Of a stretch of 64,000 nt of DNA, positions 47,336 through 56,740 are shown piece after piece; position 1 is the stretch's first letter; each line of letters starts with the position of its first letter. Under the pieces are notes generated by a model. The model was given only the letters and a program-made list of their open reading frames with translations, had not been told where the DNA came from and did no database searches. Origin of the DNA: Wenzhouxiangella sp. XN24 (GTDB lineage Bacteria > Pseudomonadota > Gammaproteobacteria > Steroidobacterales > XN24); contig NZ_JAAMFG010000030.1 of the NCBI RefSeq assembly GCF_011064545.1, positions 174,401 through 238,400 of the forward strand, read 5' to 3'. A program made the translations under genes and the position numbers.

Positions 47336-48130
47336 CTAAAATATTTTTGTCCCCCTTCGCATGTCATCAGGGGTCAACTTCATCTGGTGTTCAAATGCCT
47401 GTCGGTAGTCGGCAACGTGCCAAGACCATGCTTCACAAACCCTCCACTCCTTATCGTAAAGAATCCAGACTAAGACGTCCCAGTAGAAATTGTTGGCCTT
47501 ACCGACCATAGTGACAAAACTACCTTTCTTTCCGCTGGGACGATTCGCCTTAACCTGATATCTCAGTCCGTTCCATTTAAAGTCGTACCCTTTCGTGACC
47601 GCTGTCATCCCCTCGAACGCTTTCGGAATGAGCCCTGATTCAATACCGACCAGACATGCAGCATCGTATTCGCTAAGTTCCGATGTGATTCTTGGCGCGA
47701 CCTGAGTGCGATGCTCCCATGCTAATGCGGTGGCAACGAGCGCCTGCCTTAACGGGTCATTCTTAAAAACCGGCCTCACTTCCGCTGGATCAGGTTTTCG
47801 CTCCGCTAGACGCTCCAGCACCTTTGCGGCAGCGACAGCATAGGGCGTGCCGGCTCCTCCCTCGTAAGCCCAATGGCTCCATCTGTTCAATGCGAAAAGA
47901 GTCGGCTGGAGCAGCTCATAAGGCAGATCTTGCACAGCTTGATCCGTCTGCGCATGGTCCACGACCAATTCGACCAATACTTTGAGAACTTCCTGGGTTA
48001 ATACCGGGTACCAGTCATGGGCGAATGCCCACCGACCCCAGGCTTCGAAATCTCTTCCGCTTACGCTAGTTTCCCTTTTTAGCCCTTCGCTAAGAGCGAT
48101 CAGCTCCAGCAGCGATTGATCTACATTCAC
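47336..48130 (-). CDS. predicted PD-(D/E)XK-like nuclease
   Basis: 264 residues from a GTG start with GAGG upstream. The first about 150 residues are helical and unknown. The C-terminal part (GYDFKWNGLRYQVKANRPSG...WDVLVWILYDKEW) shows a D...QVK pattern like the PD-(D/E)XK nuclease core, with Gln in place of the usual Glu. It lies 21 bp from the ankyrin gene on the same strand, so they are probably expressed together. Confidence 0.55.
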   Translation of the reverse strand: MNVDQSLLELIALSEGLKRETSVSGRDFEAWGRWAFAHDWYPVLTQEVLKVLVELVVDHAQTDQAVQDLPYELLQPTLFALNRWSHWAYEGGAGTPYAVAAAKVLERLAERKPDPAEVRPVFKNDPLRQALVATALAWEHRTQVAPRITSELSEYDAACLVGIESGLIPKAFEGMTAVTKGYDFKWNGLRYQVKANRPSGKKGSFVTMVGKANNFYWDVLVWILYDKEWRVCEAWSWHVADYRQAFEHQMKLTPDDMRRGTKIF

Positions 48131-48151
48131 ATCCTTGTCCTCTGAGGTTGG

Positions 48152-48685
48152 TCAGAGTTGTGCTTTTTCGAGAACAAGCACGATCTCACGTAAGACTGCG
48201 CGGGTCTCCGCAGTTTCTCGTCGACTCAACTCCCGCTTGGCAAGATCGAGCGCTGTCGACGTGTTCCAGTCCCCATCTATCACGAATGGGTTTGCGCCTC
48301 GCGCCAGTAGGTCCCTCACCGCATCAATATCTCCAGCCCTGACAGCGCGCATAAGCGGCGTATGCCCATTAGCATCGTATTCATCCAGTGGATTCCCTGT
48401 TGGCCTGGCATTGGGTAACCGAGGTTTTATAGGCGCAACAGGGACACCGCTTCCGACACGGCCACTGGTCGATAGCTCGTTCTCATCTCGAAGCGCTTGA
48501 ACCCGATATTGGATATATAGCGCCTGTGCTTCGGACTCATGGCCTTTGGCATTTTGTAATGCTTTAGCCCACAAACCATCGCGACGCCCTCCGGACTCAA
48601 TCTCCAGGAGAACTTGCTCGTAGAGTCTTTCCTCGGACAAACGACGCTCTATCGCTGCATGCTTAGCCTTCTTAAAAAACGACAT
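48152..48685 (-). CDS. ankyrin-repeat protein
   Basis: 177 residues. Helical N-terminus (MSFFKKAKHAAIERRLSEERLYEQ) and one or two ankyrin repeats near the end (NGHTPLMRAVRAGDIDAVRDLLARGANPFVIDGDWNTSTALDLAKR). Ankyrin repeats bind proteins, so it may regulate or target the neighbouring nuclease candidate. Function unknown. Confidence 0.7.
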   Translation of the reverse strand: MSFFKKAKHAAIERRLSEERLYEQVLLEIESGGRRDGLWAKALQNAKGHESEAQALYIQYRVQALRDENELSTSGRVGSGVPVAPIKPRLPNARPTGNPLDEYDANGHTPLMRAVRAGDIDAVRDLLARGANPFVIDGDWNTSTALDLAKRELSRRETAETRAVLREIVLVLEKAQL

Positions 48686-48751
48686 GGCTGGCCCCGGGTT
48701 TCTGGAACACAGTGAACTCCGGACGGACTTTACCAGAGAGTTATGGGTAGC

Positions 48752-49129
48752 CTAACTGCTCGTCGGGAGGCTGTTTCTCCACTGCTCGACATCCTCACTC
48801 CGCCATCGAACGGCGCCAGGGCTTATCCGCACTGCCGCTGGAAAAGCCCCCTCATTCACCCATCGATATATCGTCCCCCTGGAGACGCCGATCTGCTTGC
48901 ATAGGTCGCCAATGCTGATGAGGACATTGCCAAGATATACATGTTGCCCCTTCTGGCCAGAGGACACTGGCTCCGCAGGCACTCTGGCCGAGATCTTTGA
49001 CTTGAGCGTTTCCAGATCCTGTCTCAGTTTCTCTATCTCAATCCGTGCTGCTGCGCGTTCCTGAAGTAGCTGCCCCAGGGTGAGCTGGCCCGGGTCAATC
49101 CTCAAACGATCAAGAATATTCTCACGCAT
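48752..49129 (-). CDS. AlpA-like helix-turn-helix regulator
   Basis: 125 residues from ATG 49129, which has GGAAGGG upstream. A coiled-coil N-terminus (ERAAARIEIEKLRQDLETLKSK) is joined to a MerR/AlpA-type HTH (LISIGDLCKQIGVSRGTIYRWVNEGAFPAAVRISPGAVRWRSEDVEQW). AlpA-type proteins activate integrase or excisionase genes in P4-like elements. The integrase lies 3 kb away. Confidence 0.85.
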   Translation of the reverse strand: MRENILDRLRIDPGQLTLGQLLQERAAARIEIEKLRQDLETLKSKISARVPAEPVSSGQKGQHVYLGNVLISIGDLCKQIGVSRGTIYRWVNEGAFPAAVRISPGAVRWRSEDVEQWRNSLPTSS

Positions 49130-49132
49130 CAA

Positions 49133-50303
49133 TCGGTCCCTTCCTAGGCGAAAGAAGCGTCAAAAAATAATTGGGGAAGCTCATCAGGCCAAGTCTCCTG
49201 ATATCACGAGAAACATAGGCGAGCCCAACTCGACGAAACGATACCTACTCGTCGCCCCATTAACCGATCGAACGCATGGCTTTGCGTGGAGTCGTCGGCT
49301 GCGTCGGGTGGTTTCGATTTCTTCGGTGTAGCGATGCCCCACAGGTCTCGCGTCGAACACCCACGAACACAACTCTCAGAACCCAATCGACTTCATAGGC
49401 GCCAACGAACCTGGACGCCCATCATCGCGCCACGCAGCATAAGCATCTGATTTCTGACACTTGCTCGAGCTCGAACTTTAATCATCGCAACTCGATGAGT
49501 CGCATCACGATCTGCAGTTTCTCACCGACCCTAGTGGCGCACATCAAACTGTTTCCATGCACGAGATGACAACTGATGCGCGTGCACGGCGAGGGACGCC
49601 ATGCGGACCCCGGGGATCTGCGCCACGGGTCCCTGGTGTCGCGGGACCGATGGCTGGCTGGAAAACTGGAAAGCTGGAACATTGCCCGCCCCCTGAGCAC
49701 TCACTCCAGCCCCGGCGAGGCTTCCAGGTTCTCAGGATTTCAGCCACTCGGAGCCCGCAGCGCCCAGCACCGGCGACCAGTGCATGTCGGTGCGATCTCG
49801 AGGCGGCTTCCAGGTGTAGGTTGGGCACGAAAACCTTACTGCCCAGACTGAGCTTGCGCGAAGCCGATAACAGCTCGTTGCAATTTTGCCTAGCTTTCGA
49901 ACGAAACTCCGTTAGCCAGCGAGAGGAACTGCTGTTGGCGTTCAATCATTAAGCGACATGAATTGCCTCGTAGAAGCACGGAAACATGGTTAACACCCAA
50001 GCCGGACCGTCCCTTGGAGAACCCTCCGAGCGCGGCGCTTGAAAGAACCGGCAACACCCGCTATGGTCACTCCATCTAACCGGGCAGGCCGTCCTACAGG
50101 CCGCATACTCGGTTTCCGATGAGGTCGCATATCCGCGCCTCCCAACGACAGCCCCGAGTTGCCGTTGCCCTCCTTAAAGCCGATGGCCGCTAAATCATCA
50201 CGCGGCCCAGATGCTGAATCCCGCATCAGGCGCCCCATTAGCGTCTGCTCCCATCGCATGGCTTCGAGCTTTGCGTGTTCTTTAATAATTCGGAGCACAA
50301 CTA
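49133..50303. other. 1.2 kb without a convincing gene
   Basis: Short frames only, none with a good start or recognisable product. Between about 49649 and 49790 it holds a degenerate repeat (ctggaa..., then aggatttcag, then gaccagtgc) whose pattern recurs at about 45043-45165. Possibly decayed genes or the regulatory region of the RepA-like gene. Confidence 0.45.
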
Positions 50304-51710
50304 ATGATTGACCATGAAAATGGTGGGTCAGGGAAGCGCTCGTCTCGCGGGCAACTCATCGCGAAGGCGGTGGGCGCATTCGTGGATAAGGCGCGGGTAC
50401 CTGACTCAATAGACCGAAAAGTCGCACTCCTCGAGGCGCTCTTCTCAGCAACGGAAGGCGTCAACGAGGGACTGGCCGTCGCCACTGCCTGGAGTTCGAC
50501 GTGGCCCGATGACCCTGGTGACGAAATGATCGGGCGCTTATGGGACCAGTGGCGTATGGAAGGCGCCAAGCCAAAGCTGGACCTGCTCGAGGACTTCCTC
50601 CGAGGACAGGGCTGGAACTGGGAGGAATACCTTTCTCACGAAGAAATAGAGGCGATTCAATCTAGTTCGCTTCCCGCAGCAACATCTGAACCGGAGATTT
50701 CGAAACCACTTCCTTCCGTACTCCTGAAATTCAGTCTTGTGGACGAGCTTCCCAAGCTTCAGTCCGAAGTGCTCACGTCGGAACCGCTTTGTTCTGGTCT
50801 CGCGGTGAAAGGCAGCGCTACCGTGTGGTATGCCGAGCCGAATACCGGAAAGACTGCAATGGCACTTTGGTTCCTGGTATCCGACATCCAAGACGGGAGG
50901 CTCGATCCTTCGAGAGTTTTTTATTTCAATCTTGACGACACATTGCAAGGGCTCGCAGAGAAAACCTCGATAGCGCAGCTTCATGGCTTCCACGTGATTA
51001 GTGAAGGCTATAAGAGTTTCGAGGCGCGGCACTTTCCAACGGTCATACGGGATCTCATCGCTGCAGACCAGTGTTCGGGCGTCGTGATCTTTTTGGACGT
51101 CTTAAAGAAGCTTTGCGACATCATGGACAAGGGGAAAAGCTCTTCCTTTGGGAAGCTGATTCGGAGCTTCGTTTTGCGCGGTGGCACGTGCATCGCACTC
51201 GCTCATACTAACAAACGACGTAACGCTGATGGCGAGCCGATATACGCGGGAACGAGCGATATCCTGGAAGACTTTGACTGCGGATTTATCGTCTACGAGA
51301 CAGACCTCGATCTCGATTCCCAGACAAAGACAATACTGTTCAAAAATAAGAAGTCTCGAGGCACAGTCCGCAAGCAGGCAAGCTTTCGATATAGCGTCCG
51401 TGAAGGGCTCTCATACGACGAACTTCTGGCATCCATCCAGGAAGTCGATGAGGCGGATCTTCTGCGAGCACAACAACAGAAGCAGCTTGAATCTGACCTG
51501 AGCTTAATTGAGGTCGTTCGCGACGGAATCCGTTCCGACATCAATACAAAGATGGCCCTAGCAGCCCTGTTGGTCCAACGCACTCAGTGCAGTAAACGGA
51601 CCGCGATCCGAGTGATAGAGCAGTACGACGGCACCGATCCTGAGACCCACTTCTGGAACTTCCAGGTGGGTGCTCGCGGCGCCAAGATGTATCGCCTCCT
51701 TGGCCAGTAA
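50304..51710 (+). CDS. RepA-like AAA ATPase
   Basis: 468 residues, GGAG before the ATG. The RecA-like/AAA_25 core is at residues about 170-350: Walker A YAEPNTGKTAMALWF, Walker B GVVIFLDVLKKL, and a sensor-like CIALAHTNKRR. An N-terminal helical domain and a C-terminal HTH-like region surround it. It resembles RepA-type replicative helicases of plasmids and integrative elements, so it may replicate the excised island. Read in the same direction as the integrase. Confidence 0.78.
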   Translation: MIDHENGGSGKRSSRGQLIAKAVGAFVDKARVPDSIDRKVALLEALFSATEGVNEGLAVATAWSSTWPDDPGDEMIGRLWDQWRMEGAKPKLDLLEDFLRGQGWNWEEYLSHEEIEAIQSSSLPAATSEPEISKPLPSVLLKFSLVDELPKLQSEVLTSEPLCSGLAVKGSATVWYAEPNTGKTAMALWFLVSDIQDGRLDPSRVFYFNLDDTLQGLAEKTSIAQLHGFHVISEGYKSFEARHFPTVIRDLIAADQCSGVVIFLDVLKKLCDIMDKGKSSSFGKLIRSFVLRGGTCIALAHTNKRRNADGEPIYAGTSDILEDFDCGFIVYETDLDLDSQTKTILFKNKKSRGTVRKQASFRYSVREGLSYDELLASIQEVDEADLLRAQQQKQLESDLSLIEVVRDGIRSDINTKMALAALLVQRTQCSKRTAIRVIEQYDGTDPETHFWNFQVGARGAKMYRLLGQ

Positions 51711-51872
51711 TTCGCGGCCACAATCTACAGAAATATCGTCCGGCTGATCGGCCGGAGCTTTCCATTCCACAGGCACATTGAGGTGAGTCTTGAGCCCTGC
51801 ACGGCCCAAGCCGCTCTTCGGCGTGTCTCCGTGTGAGTTCGTATAAACCAATTCCTAAAAGGAAAAATAGCA

Positions 51873-52166
51873 ATGACTACACATGAAGATGAAATAGTGG
51901 TGTTACATGACGGGCGCGGCAGTCTCTACGTTCCGCTACCGATCTACCGGCGGTTTCGAGAGGCAATCCTGATCGTTATCCCAGCAATGGTCCCCGGGGT
52001 CGGTTACAAATCCGAGCACCTCCTGGGCACCGATATATGGGAAACGCTGGATGCCGGTGGAAGGCGCTTTGCCGGGCGGTGCATCTCGCATATGGAGCGG
52101 AGAGGTGAAATACCGCTCAGGCGAGTCACCCCTCGTTACAAGTACCCAATCCGGTACACCAGATAA
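51873..52166 (+). CDS. hypothetical protein upstream of the integrase
   Basis: 97 residues with AGGA before the ATG. Contains GTDIWETLDAGGRRFAGRCISHMERRGEIPL, a motif common to short proteins that precede integrases of P4-type islands. Function unknown. Confidence 0.65.
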   Translation: MTTHEDEIVVLHDGRGSLYVPLPIYRRFREAILIVIPAMVPGVGYKSEHLLGTDIWETLDAGGRRFAGRCISHMERRGEIPLRRVTPRYKYPIRYTR

Positions 52167-52253
52167 CGACCAAGGAAAAACCCGATGGGGTGGAATCTTT
52201 CAAGGTTCCGCCTCATCGGGAGTTTCCCCAGATATTTCGTAGGAGTAGAGAAA

Positions 52254-53432
52254 TTGAGGGTTAAGTTAACAACACAGCTAATAGCGGGAGGCTTGGTCGT
52301 TCCCGCTGGTAAGCGCCGTACGGAGTATGTCGACCTGAGTGACGCCGTGGGGCTCTACATCGAGGTCAGGGCCGCGAGTCCTGGCCAGGGCACGTTCTAC
52401 TGGAGGTATCGGGATTCCCAAGGTATCACCCGTCACGAGCGGATCGGCCGGACTGATGAAGTAACGCTGGAGCAGGCTCGGAACAAGGCCAGAGAGCTCA
52501 GAGCGCAGTGGACTCTTGGGACCTTCCCAAAGGCACCTCAGCAGGACAAGCCAGAAATTCCTACGTTCGGTGAGTTCGCCCGAGAGACCTATGGGCCGGC
52601 CATGAAGCTCCGTAAGCGTTCCTGGCAACGCGACCTTGATTTGGTAAGGCTACGACTGGGTGACATCGTGGATAAGCGTCTGGAGGAGATAACCAAGCTC
52701 GATCTCGTCAAGCTGCACAACAAGCTCAGGGAAAGCGGACTGGCCGCGGCCACTTCCAATCACGGTTTGAAGGTCGCTCGCCAAGTCCTTGCTTTGGCGG
52801 TGTCCCTAGAGATTCTGGAGAAGAACGTCGCTGTGGGCATTCCCATGTTCCCTGAGAACAACATTCAGGATCGCTCTTTAAGCCCAGAAGAGCTGGCCCG
52901 ACTGCTGAGGGTGCTCAAGACAGACAAGAACCGGAATGTCTGCCGGATAGCGCTCTGGCTGCTTGCCACGGGGTGTCGCTACCACGAGGCACTAAACGCC
53001 GAATGGAGCCAGTTGGACCTCTATAACAGCGTATGGAAAGTGCCGAGCCAGCTGACGAAGACAAACGCCAGCCGAGTAATTCCTCTCAACGACGTGGCCC
53101 TGGAGGTGATTGCTGAGTTAGATACCAAAGACAAGTATCCATTCTTGTTTATCAATCCAAGGACCAAAAAGCCGTATGCCAACATCCACAAGGTATGGGA
53201 GCGCCTTAGATCTGATGCCGACGTGAAACACTGCCGTTTGCATGATTTACGGCATCAAGTCGGTGCCATAGCGGCCAATAGTGGTGAAAGCTTATGGGTG
53301 ATCTCTAAGCTGCTGGGCCATACGCAGAGTAAGACATCTGAGCGCTATTCGGCGGTGAGTACTCCGACGCTGGTCAATGCGTCGAATACGGTCGCAAGGG
53401 TCATACAGGAGGCAATGAAAAAATCTGCGTAA
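52254..53432 (+). CDS. tyrosine-type site-specific integrase
   Basis: About 392 residues from TTG 52254, chosen for the AGGAG 8 bases upstream. A P4-like N-terminal domain (KLTTQLIAGGLVVPAGKRRTEYVD; GQGTFYWRYRDSQG) precedes the catalytic domain: Arg in LLATGCRYHEAL, HxxR in LHDLRHQVG, the second His in LLGHTQSKT, and Tyr in SERYSAV. It integrates and excises the element at the tRNA 3' end. Unlike many P4-type islands, about 4.5 kb of further cargo lies between it and the right att site. Confidence 0.93.
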   Translation: MRVKLTTQLIAGGLVVPAGKRRTEYVDLSDAVGLYIEVRAASPGQGTFYWRYRDSQGITRHERIGRTDEVTLEQARNKARELRAQWTLGTFPKAPQQDKPEIPTFGEFARETYGPAMKLRKRSWQRDLDLVRLRLGDIVDKRLEEITKLDLVKLHNKLRESGLAAATSNHGLKVARQVLALAVSLEILEKNVAVGIPMFPENNIQDRSLSPEELARLLRVLKTDKNRNVCRIALWLLATGCRYHEALNAEWSQLDLYNSVWKVPSQLTKTNASRVIPLNDVALEVIAELDTKDKYPFLFINPRTKKPYANIHKVWERLRSDADVKHCRLHDLRHQVGAIAANSGESLWVISKLLGHTQSKTSERYSAVSTPTLVNASNTVARVIQEAMKKSA

Positions 53433-53795
53433 AAAGATCCTCCGCTGCAACGGATTGTCATCAGCGGGGCGCACGGGAACGGGCGGGCTGAGGTCGGGCC
53501 GGCGACGGAAACCGCCGGGGCACGGACGCCCCCGAGTCGCCTCCCAGGGCCGCCGGAGTGGCCGCCGGCGAGGCGATCGCGGCGCGGGCATGGCAGGGGT
53601 GATGGGGCGGCACCCGGCGTCGGAGCTGGGGGGTGCTGCGTATCGCAGTGTCGACATTCGTCAACCAAACGGGCCTCATTAAGCCCAACTCATGGGCGCC
53701 AAATTCCGTCCCATGGTCGTCGCCGTGATGCGTGATGTCGACTTGAATTCAGATGGATCGCCGCGGGACCACTACGAAGAATCGAAAGTATCTCA
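53433..53795. other. GC-rich spacer after the integrase
   Basis: No gene seen. It is strongly GC-rich between 53470 and 53640 and holds one copy (53593-53619) of a 27-bp direct repeat (other copy 54549-54575, one mismatch) that brackets the lipoprotein gene. Confidence 0.5.
53593..53619 (+). repeat. 27-bp direct repeat, copy 1
   Basis: Begins GCAGGGGTGATGGGGCGG. It recurs at 54549-54575 with a single substitution, about 930 bp later, on either side of the gene at 53796. Confidence 0.75.
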
Positions 53796-54302
53796 TTAAC
53801 CAACCGGTATTCCCCACAATTTCACAATTCGCCAACGAAACTGGGCGGTTGAATCAGTATCGCTCACGTCCTGAGTGGTTGGAACTAGGTCGGAGAAGGA
53901 ACTTTGTCGAAGCGGCTCTGTAAACGTAGAGAACCGGTATGATTTTCCGCGGGAGGTTCCAGGTGGAATAAAGTGCACCTCCACTTGAGTGACGATCCAA
54001 TCGGTATTTCGGTTTTCCAAATCGCCAGAAAGTCTAGCGTAACCGGCGTTCGGGTAGTCCGTGAATCTTGCTCCACCGGATACGTTGAGCAAGGCAGGTG
54101 TTGGCATTTCTTCTTGGTATTTGTCCGCACACGCCCTGCGAACGACATCCAGACTCTGTTGATTTGCCGTTCCCGATAACATGTCGAGAACGCAGTCATG
54201 AAACGTGGTCCGAACGGCTGGGGGCCCACATCCGTAAACAGCTGTCAGCGTCAAGCCCAAGAGCCATTTGGCCTTTGTCAATTTACTCCGCGCAAACAGC
54301 AT
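53796..54302 (-). CDS. hypothetical lipoprotein
   Basis: 168 residues with a lipoprotein signal (SKLTKAKWLLGLTLTAVYGC). The body (ACADKYQEEMPTPALLNVSGG; DYPNAGYARLSGDLENRNTDWIVTQVEVHF) looks like a small beta-rich periplasmic domain. It is low in GC compared with the flanking direct repeats. Function unknown. Confidence 0.65.
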   Translation of the reverse strand: MLFARSKLTKAKWLLGLTLTAVYGCGPPAVRTTFHDCVLDMLSGTANQQSLDVVRRACADKYQEEMPTPALLNVSGGARFTDYPNAGYARLSGDLENRNTDWIVTQVEVHFIPPGTSRGKSYRFSTFTEPLRQSSFSDLVPTTQDVSDTDSTAQFRWRIVKLWGIPVG

Positions 54303-54643
54303 TTCTCGATACTCAATTCCCTAAGAAGCGATGGCCCAAAGCAGAGCATGCCACACCACAAGCCTCTGCGTGACAAACCTGCGTTCTGCTACCTCTTAGC
54401 CGACCTCCCGCGAACGGAAAGGGACCTAGATTGGGCGCTCATGACCCTCAGAACGACGGCCCCAGGGCAAGAGATTCAACTGCCCCGATTTTTCAGGAGA
54501 CAGTTCTGTTTGCGTGGCCACCAGTGCCATGCTCGCGGGCCCGGCACAGCAGGGGTGATGGGGCGACACCCGGCGCGAGAGCGGGCCGGAGATTTTCTCA
54601 ATGGCGTGGGTCCGGCAGGGCTCCCTGACGAAATACCCTTTCA
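54303..54643. other. spacer with the second 27-bp direct repeat, no gene
   Basis: Only short, unsupported frames. The second copy of the 27-bp repeat sits at 54549-54575 in a GC-rich patch unlike the surrounding AT-richer DNA. Confidence 0.45.
54549..54575 (+). repeat. 27-bp direct repeat, copy 2
   Basis: Same sequence as 53593-53619 except for one G-to-A change. The two copies bracket the lipoprotein gene, as a small inserted unit would. Confidence 0.75.
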
Positions 54644-55069
54644 CTAACGCCAGCTCCACTGATGATTCCAGCTGACGAATTTTGGATTCTGCTCTAGCCA
54701 CCTGAACATATAGCGCTCGCATTCCTGTCGAAGCGCCTTATCAGACAGTCGAGGATCGATACTGACCACATAGAACTCAAACGCTGTCGCGCCAAATTCT
54801 TTCGCTGTCTCAGCAATAGGTATGGTGCGTCGAAGTTGTTCCGGGGACGCCGAGCCTTTCCACATGCTGTTGAACCAACGGATGTCGTGGCGGATCTTGG
54901 TGCGGATGCTTCTACCGGTCTCGCCAATCCTGACACCAAACTTTGGCCAGTGGATTTCCGCGTAGATGCCTGGCACTGCCGGGAGCTGGTCTACCAACAC
55001 ACCGCCATCCGGCCGCCAATCGACGTTGAGTTGGATGCCCTCGAAGTCAACTTTGGATTCAGTGACCAT
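54644..55069 (-). CDS. candidate GIY-YIG-fold protein
   Basis: About 141 residues from ATG 55069 (an upstream start at 55147 is possible). VPGIYAEIHWPKFGVRIGETGRSIRTKIRHDIRW resembles the GIY...YIG core with its following Arg. Near the C-terminus are a possible metal-ligand Glu (LRQECERYMF) and an aromatic tail (FVSWNHQWSW). The match is by pattern only; the family assignment is tentative. Confidence 0.5.
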   Translation of the reverse strand: MVTESKVDFEGIQLNVDWRPDGGVLVDQLPAVPGIYAEIHWPKFGVRIGETGRSIRTKIRHDIRWFNSMWKGSASPEQLRRTIPIAETAKEFGATAFEFYVVSIDPRLSDKALRQECERYMFRWLEQNPKFVSWNHQWSWR

Positions 55070-55158
55070 TCTGTAGATCGATCCCGATATCGCAACTATG
55101 GCCAAACTGTTCTCATTGATCGACCAACACGCCCAGTCCTGAACCAAGAGCTCACAAT

Positions 55159-55509
55159 TCAGCGTAGGTTCCAGATCGGCTTGAGTTCGGCGATGACTTC
55201 ACTACGACGAGCTCTCGCGGTTTGGCCTTCGAGGACCCAAAGCCAAATTTCCTCGCCCTGTTTCAGCAGGTCAGTGATTCTTCGATGAATCCGCGCGTTC
55301 GAGGTTTCCCCGGACCGGGAATGTATGAAATCTCCAACCCTCGGACCAAAGTGGGTCGTGCTGGCCACCAGGAGCGGCGCACCAGCTGCGAGCAGAATTA
55401 AACCGGGGGCACCTCGGAGCCTAAACGGTAGGTCAAAGCTGGCCTCGCCGAGAACATCAAGATACCAGAACCCTATATGAACGAACCCAAACTCTTTGTG
55501 GCTAGGCAC
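55159..55509 (-). CDS. second candidate GIY-YIG-fold protein
   Basis: About 116 residues from GTG 55509, which overlaps the stop of the gene at 55502 by 8 bp. APGLILLAAGAPLLVASTTHFGPRVGDF and the end HRRITDLLKQGEEIWLWVLEG...RRSEVIAELKPIWNLR match the layout of small GIY-YIG nucleases, including the final Glu and P-WN tail. The first Tyr positions are altered, so activity is uncertain. A longer leftward frame inside 55502-55647 was not accepted. Confidence 0.5.
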   Translation of the reverse strand: MPSHKEFGFVHIGFWYLDVLGEASFDLPFRLRGAPGLILLAAGAPLLVASTTHFGPRVGDFIHSRSGETSNARIHRRITDLLKQGEEIWLWVLEGQTARARRSEVIAELKPIWNLR

Positions 55510-56047
55510 TTGTCTGCACCCGCATCTGTCGAAATGACTTACCCTCCTTAGGCTCGGAACGAAGCCGCCCCATGATTTTCTGGTACGTTGCCAGGGCCAA
55601 TTCAAAGTAGGTTTGCTCTGCCCCCTTGGGCTTCGCCGCGATGGCAACGTGCCACATGAAGTGAGGAGTCCATTTGTTTGGAATCACCTCCGCCAGCCCC
55701 CTTTGCAATCGCCCAAACTCGGCTGCACTGTATTGGTACTCTCTAGCGGTAACATAGAGCAAATTGTAATGTGGCAGCACTCGGGTGTTCTCGAGGGGAT
55801 CTTCCTCAAATACTCCACACCGATTCCCATCAGCGCGCTTGACATAGTAGATCGGTGCCACCGGAATTTTGGCGAACACGCATGCGGCGCCGATTGCATG
55901 CATTGCGGGTCCGATTAGCATCGATTCCTTCGCTGGGTCCAATCCTGCATTAGCTGCATATAGCCCATATGAGCTTATTCGACGAGCTAATACATTGGCC
56001 TCGAGAATCGGCAAAATCGTTAGTGCTAGTTCACGAGCTGTGGCCAT
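55502..56047 (-). CDS. hypothetical protein coupled to gene 55159
   Basis: 181 residues (MATARELALTILPILEANVLARRISSYGLYAANAGLDP...), no signal or known domain. Conserved-looking segments are GPAMHAIGAACVFAKIPVAPIYYVKRADG and KWTPHFMWHVAIAA. The 8-bp overlap with the GIY-YIG-like gene suggests that the two act together. Confidence 0.6.
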   Translation of the reverse strand: MATARELALTILPILEANVLARRISSYGLYAANAGLDPAKESMLIGPAMHAIGAACVFAKIPVAPIYYVKRADGNRCGVFEEDPLENTRVLPHYNLLYVTAREYQYSAAEFGRLQRGLAEVIPNKWTPHFMWHVAIAAKPKGAEQTYFELALATYQKIMGRLRSEPKEGKSFRQMRVQTSA

Positions 56048-56107
56048 TTCGTCTGTGCACTCCTTTCATCATCTAGGGGCATTGATAAGAGCGGCGTTGT
56101 TCCAGGC

Positions 56108-56704
56108 CTACCTTCCGACCCGTGGCCGTTCACGCTGAATCGCGGTCATCCATCGCCCTTCATGTAAGAACTCGACGTGCGACCACCAGGGCTGCGGGCA
56201 AGAACCATCGATGTGGAAGCGACTTTCTTTCCCTCTGTTCCAGCTTTCTCTGCGCCTGGTCTTCACCCATTCCTCGACGGACTGGAATGTCTCATTGCCG
56301 TGCATGACCACGTGCTTATCTGCAGTACCTTGGAAGATGCCGAGGAACATGTATCCGGGCAAGTCCGGTCCACTCCAGTGATGGCGGATGATGCAGGGAG
56401 AGGGCAATCTATCCAACGCCAGCAGCTTCACCGTGGAGTAGTAGCTGGCCTCAACGTGGTCCGATACGCTCGGATCGCCAATCGCCCTCAGGAACTCGGC
56501 TCTGTACCCGGGTCCAAGTTCATCGATCTGCTTCAGGGTCCAGTGCCCGTAAAGCCAGGACGCCATTTCTGACGCGATCGGGTATACGGTAGTGCCCATC
56601 ATGTTGAGCGCTTGCCTTGCCTCGTCAGGGCTTACGCCGCCCTCCTTCCATCGTTCGATTCGCTGTTCGCTTCCTGCAAACCATTCAGGTCCTAAACACA
56701 TCAC
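56108..56704 (-). CDS. hypothetical protein
   Basis: 198 residues from a GTG start (GGAGG 6 bases upstream; ATG 56701 also possible). No family recognised. Trp-rich C-terminus (SWNRGKESRFHIDGSCPQPWWSHVEF). It lies between the GIY-YIG-like cluster and the RHH pair on the same strand. Confidence 0.6.
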   Translation of the reverse strand: MMCLGPEWFAGSEQRIERWKEGGVSPDEARQALNMMGTTVYPIASEMASWLYGHWTLKQIDELGPGYRAEFLRAIGDPSVSDHVEASYYSTVKLLALDRLPSPCIIRHHWSGPDLPGYMFLGIFQGTADKHVVMHGNETFQSVEEWVKTRRRESWNRGKESRFHIDGSCPQPWWSHVEFLHEGRWMTAIQRERPRVGR

Positions 56705-56740
56705 CTGGATCCTCCGTGAATAACAAACCAGTTGGCATCT

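Noticed and set aside
49482..50298. Several 60-130 codon frames in the 49.1-50.3 kb gap
   Set aside because: They overlap each other on both strands, lack ribosome sites and contain repeat sequence.
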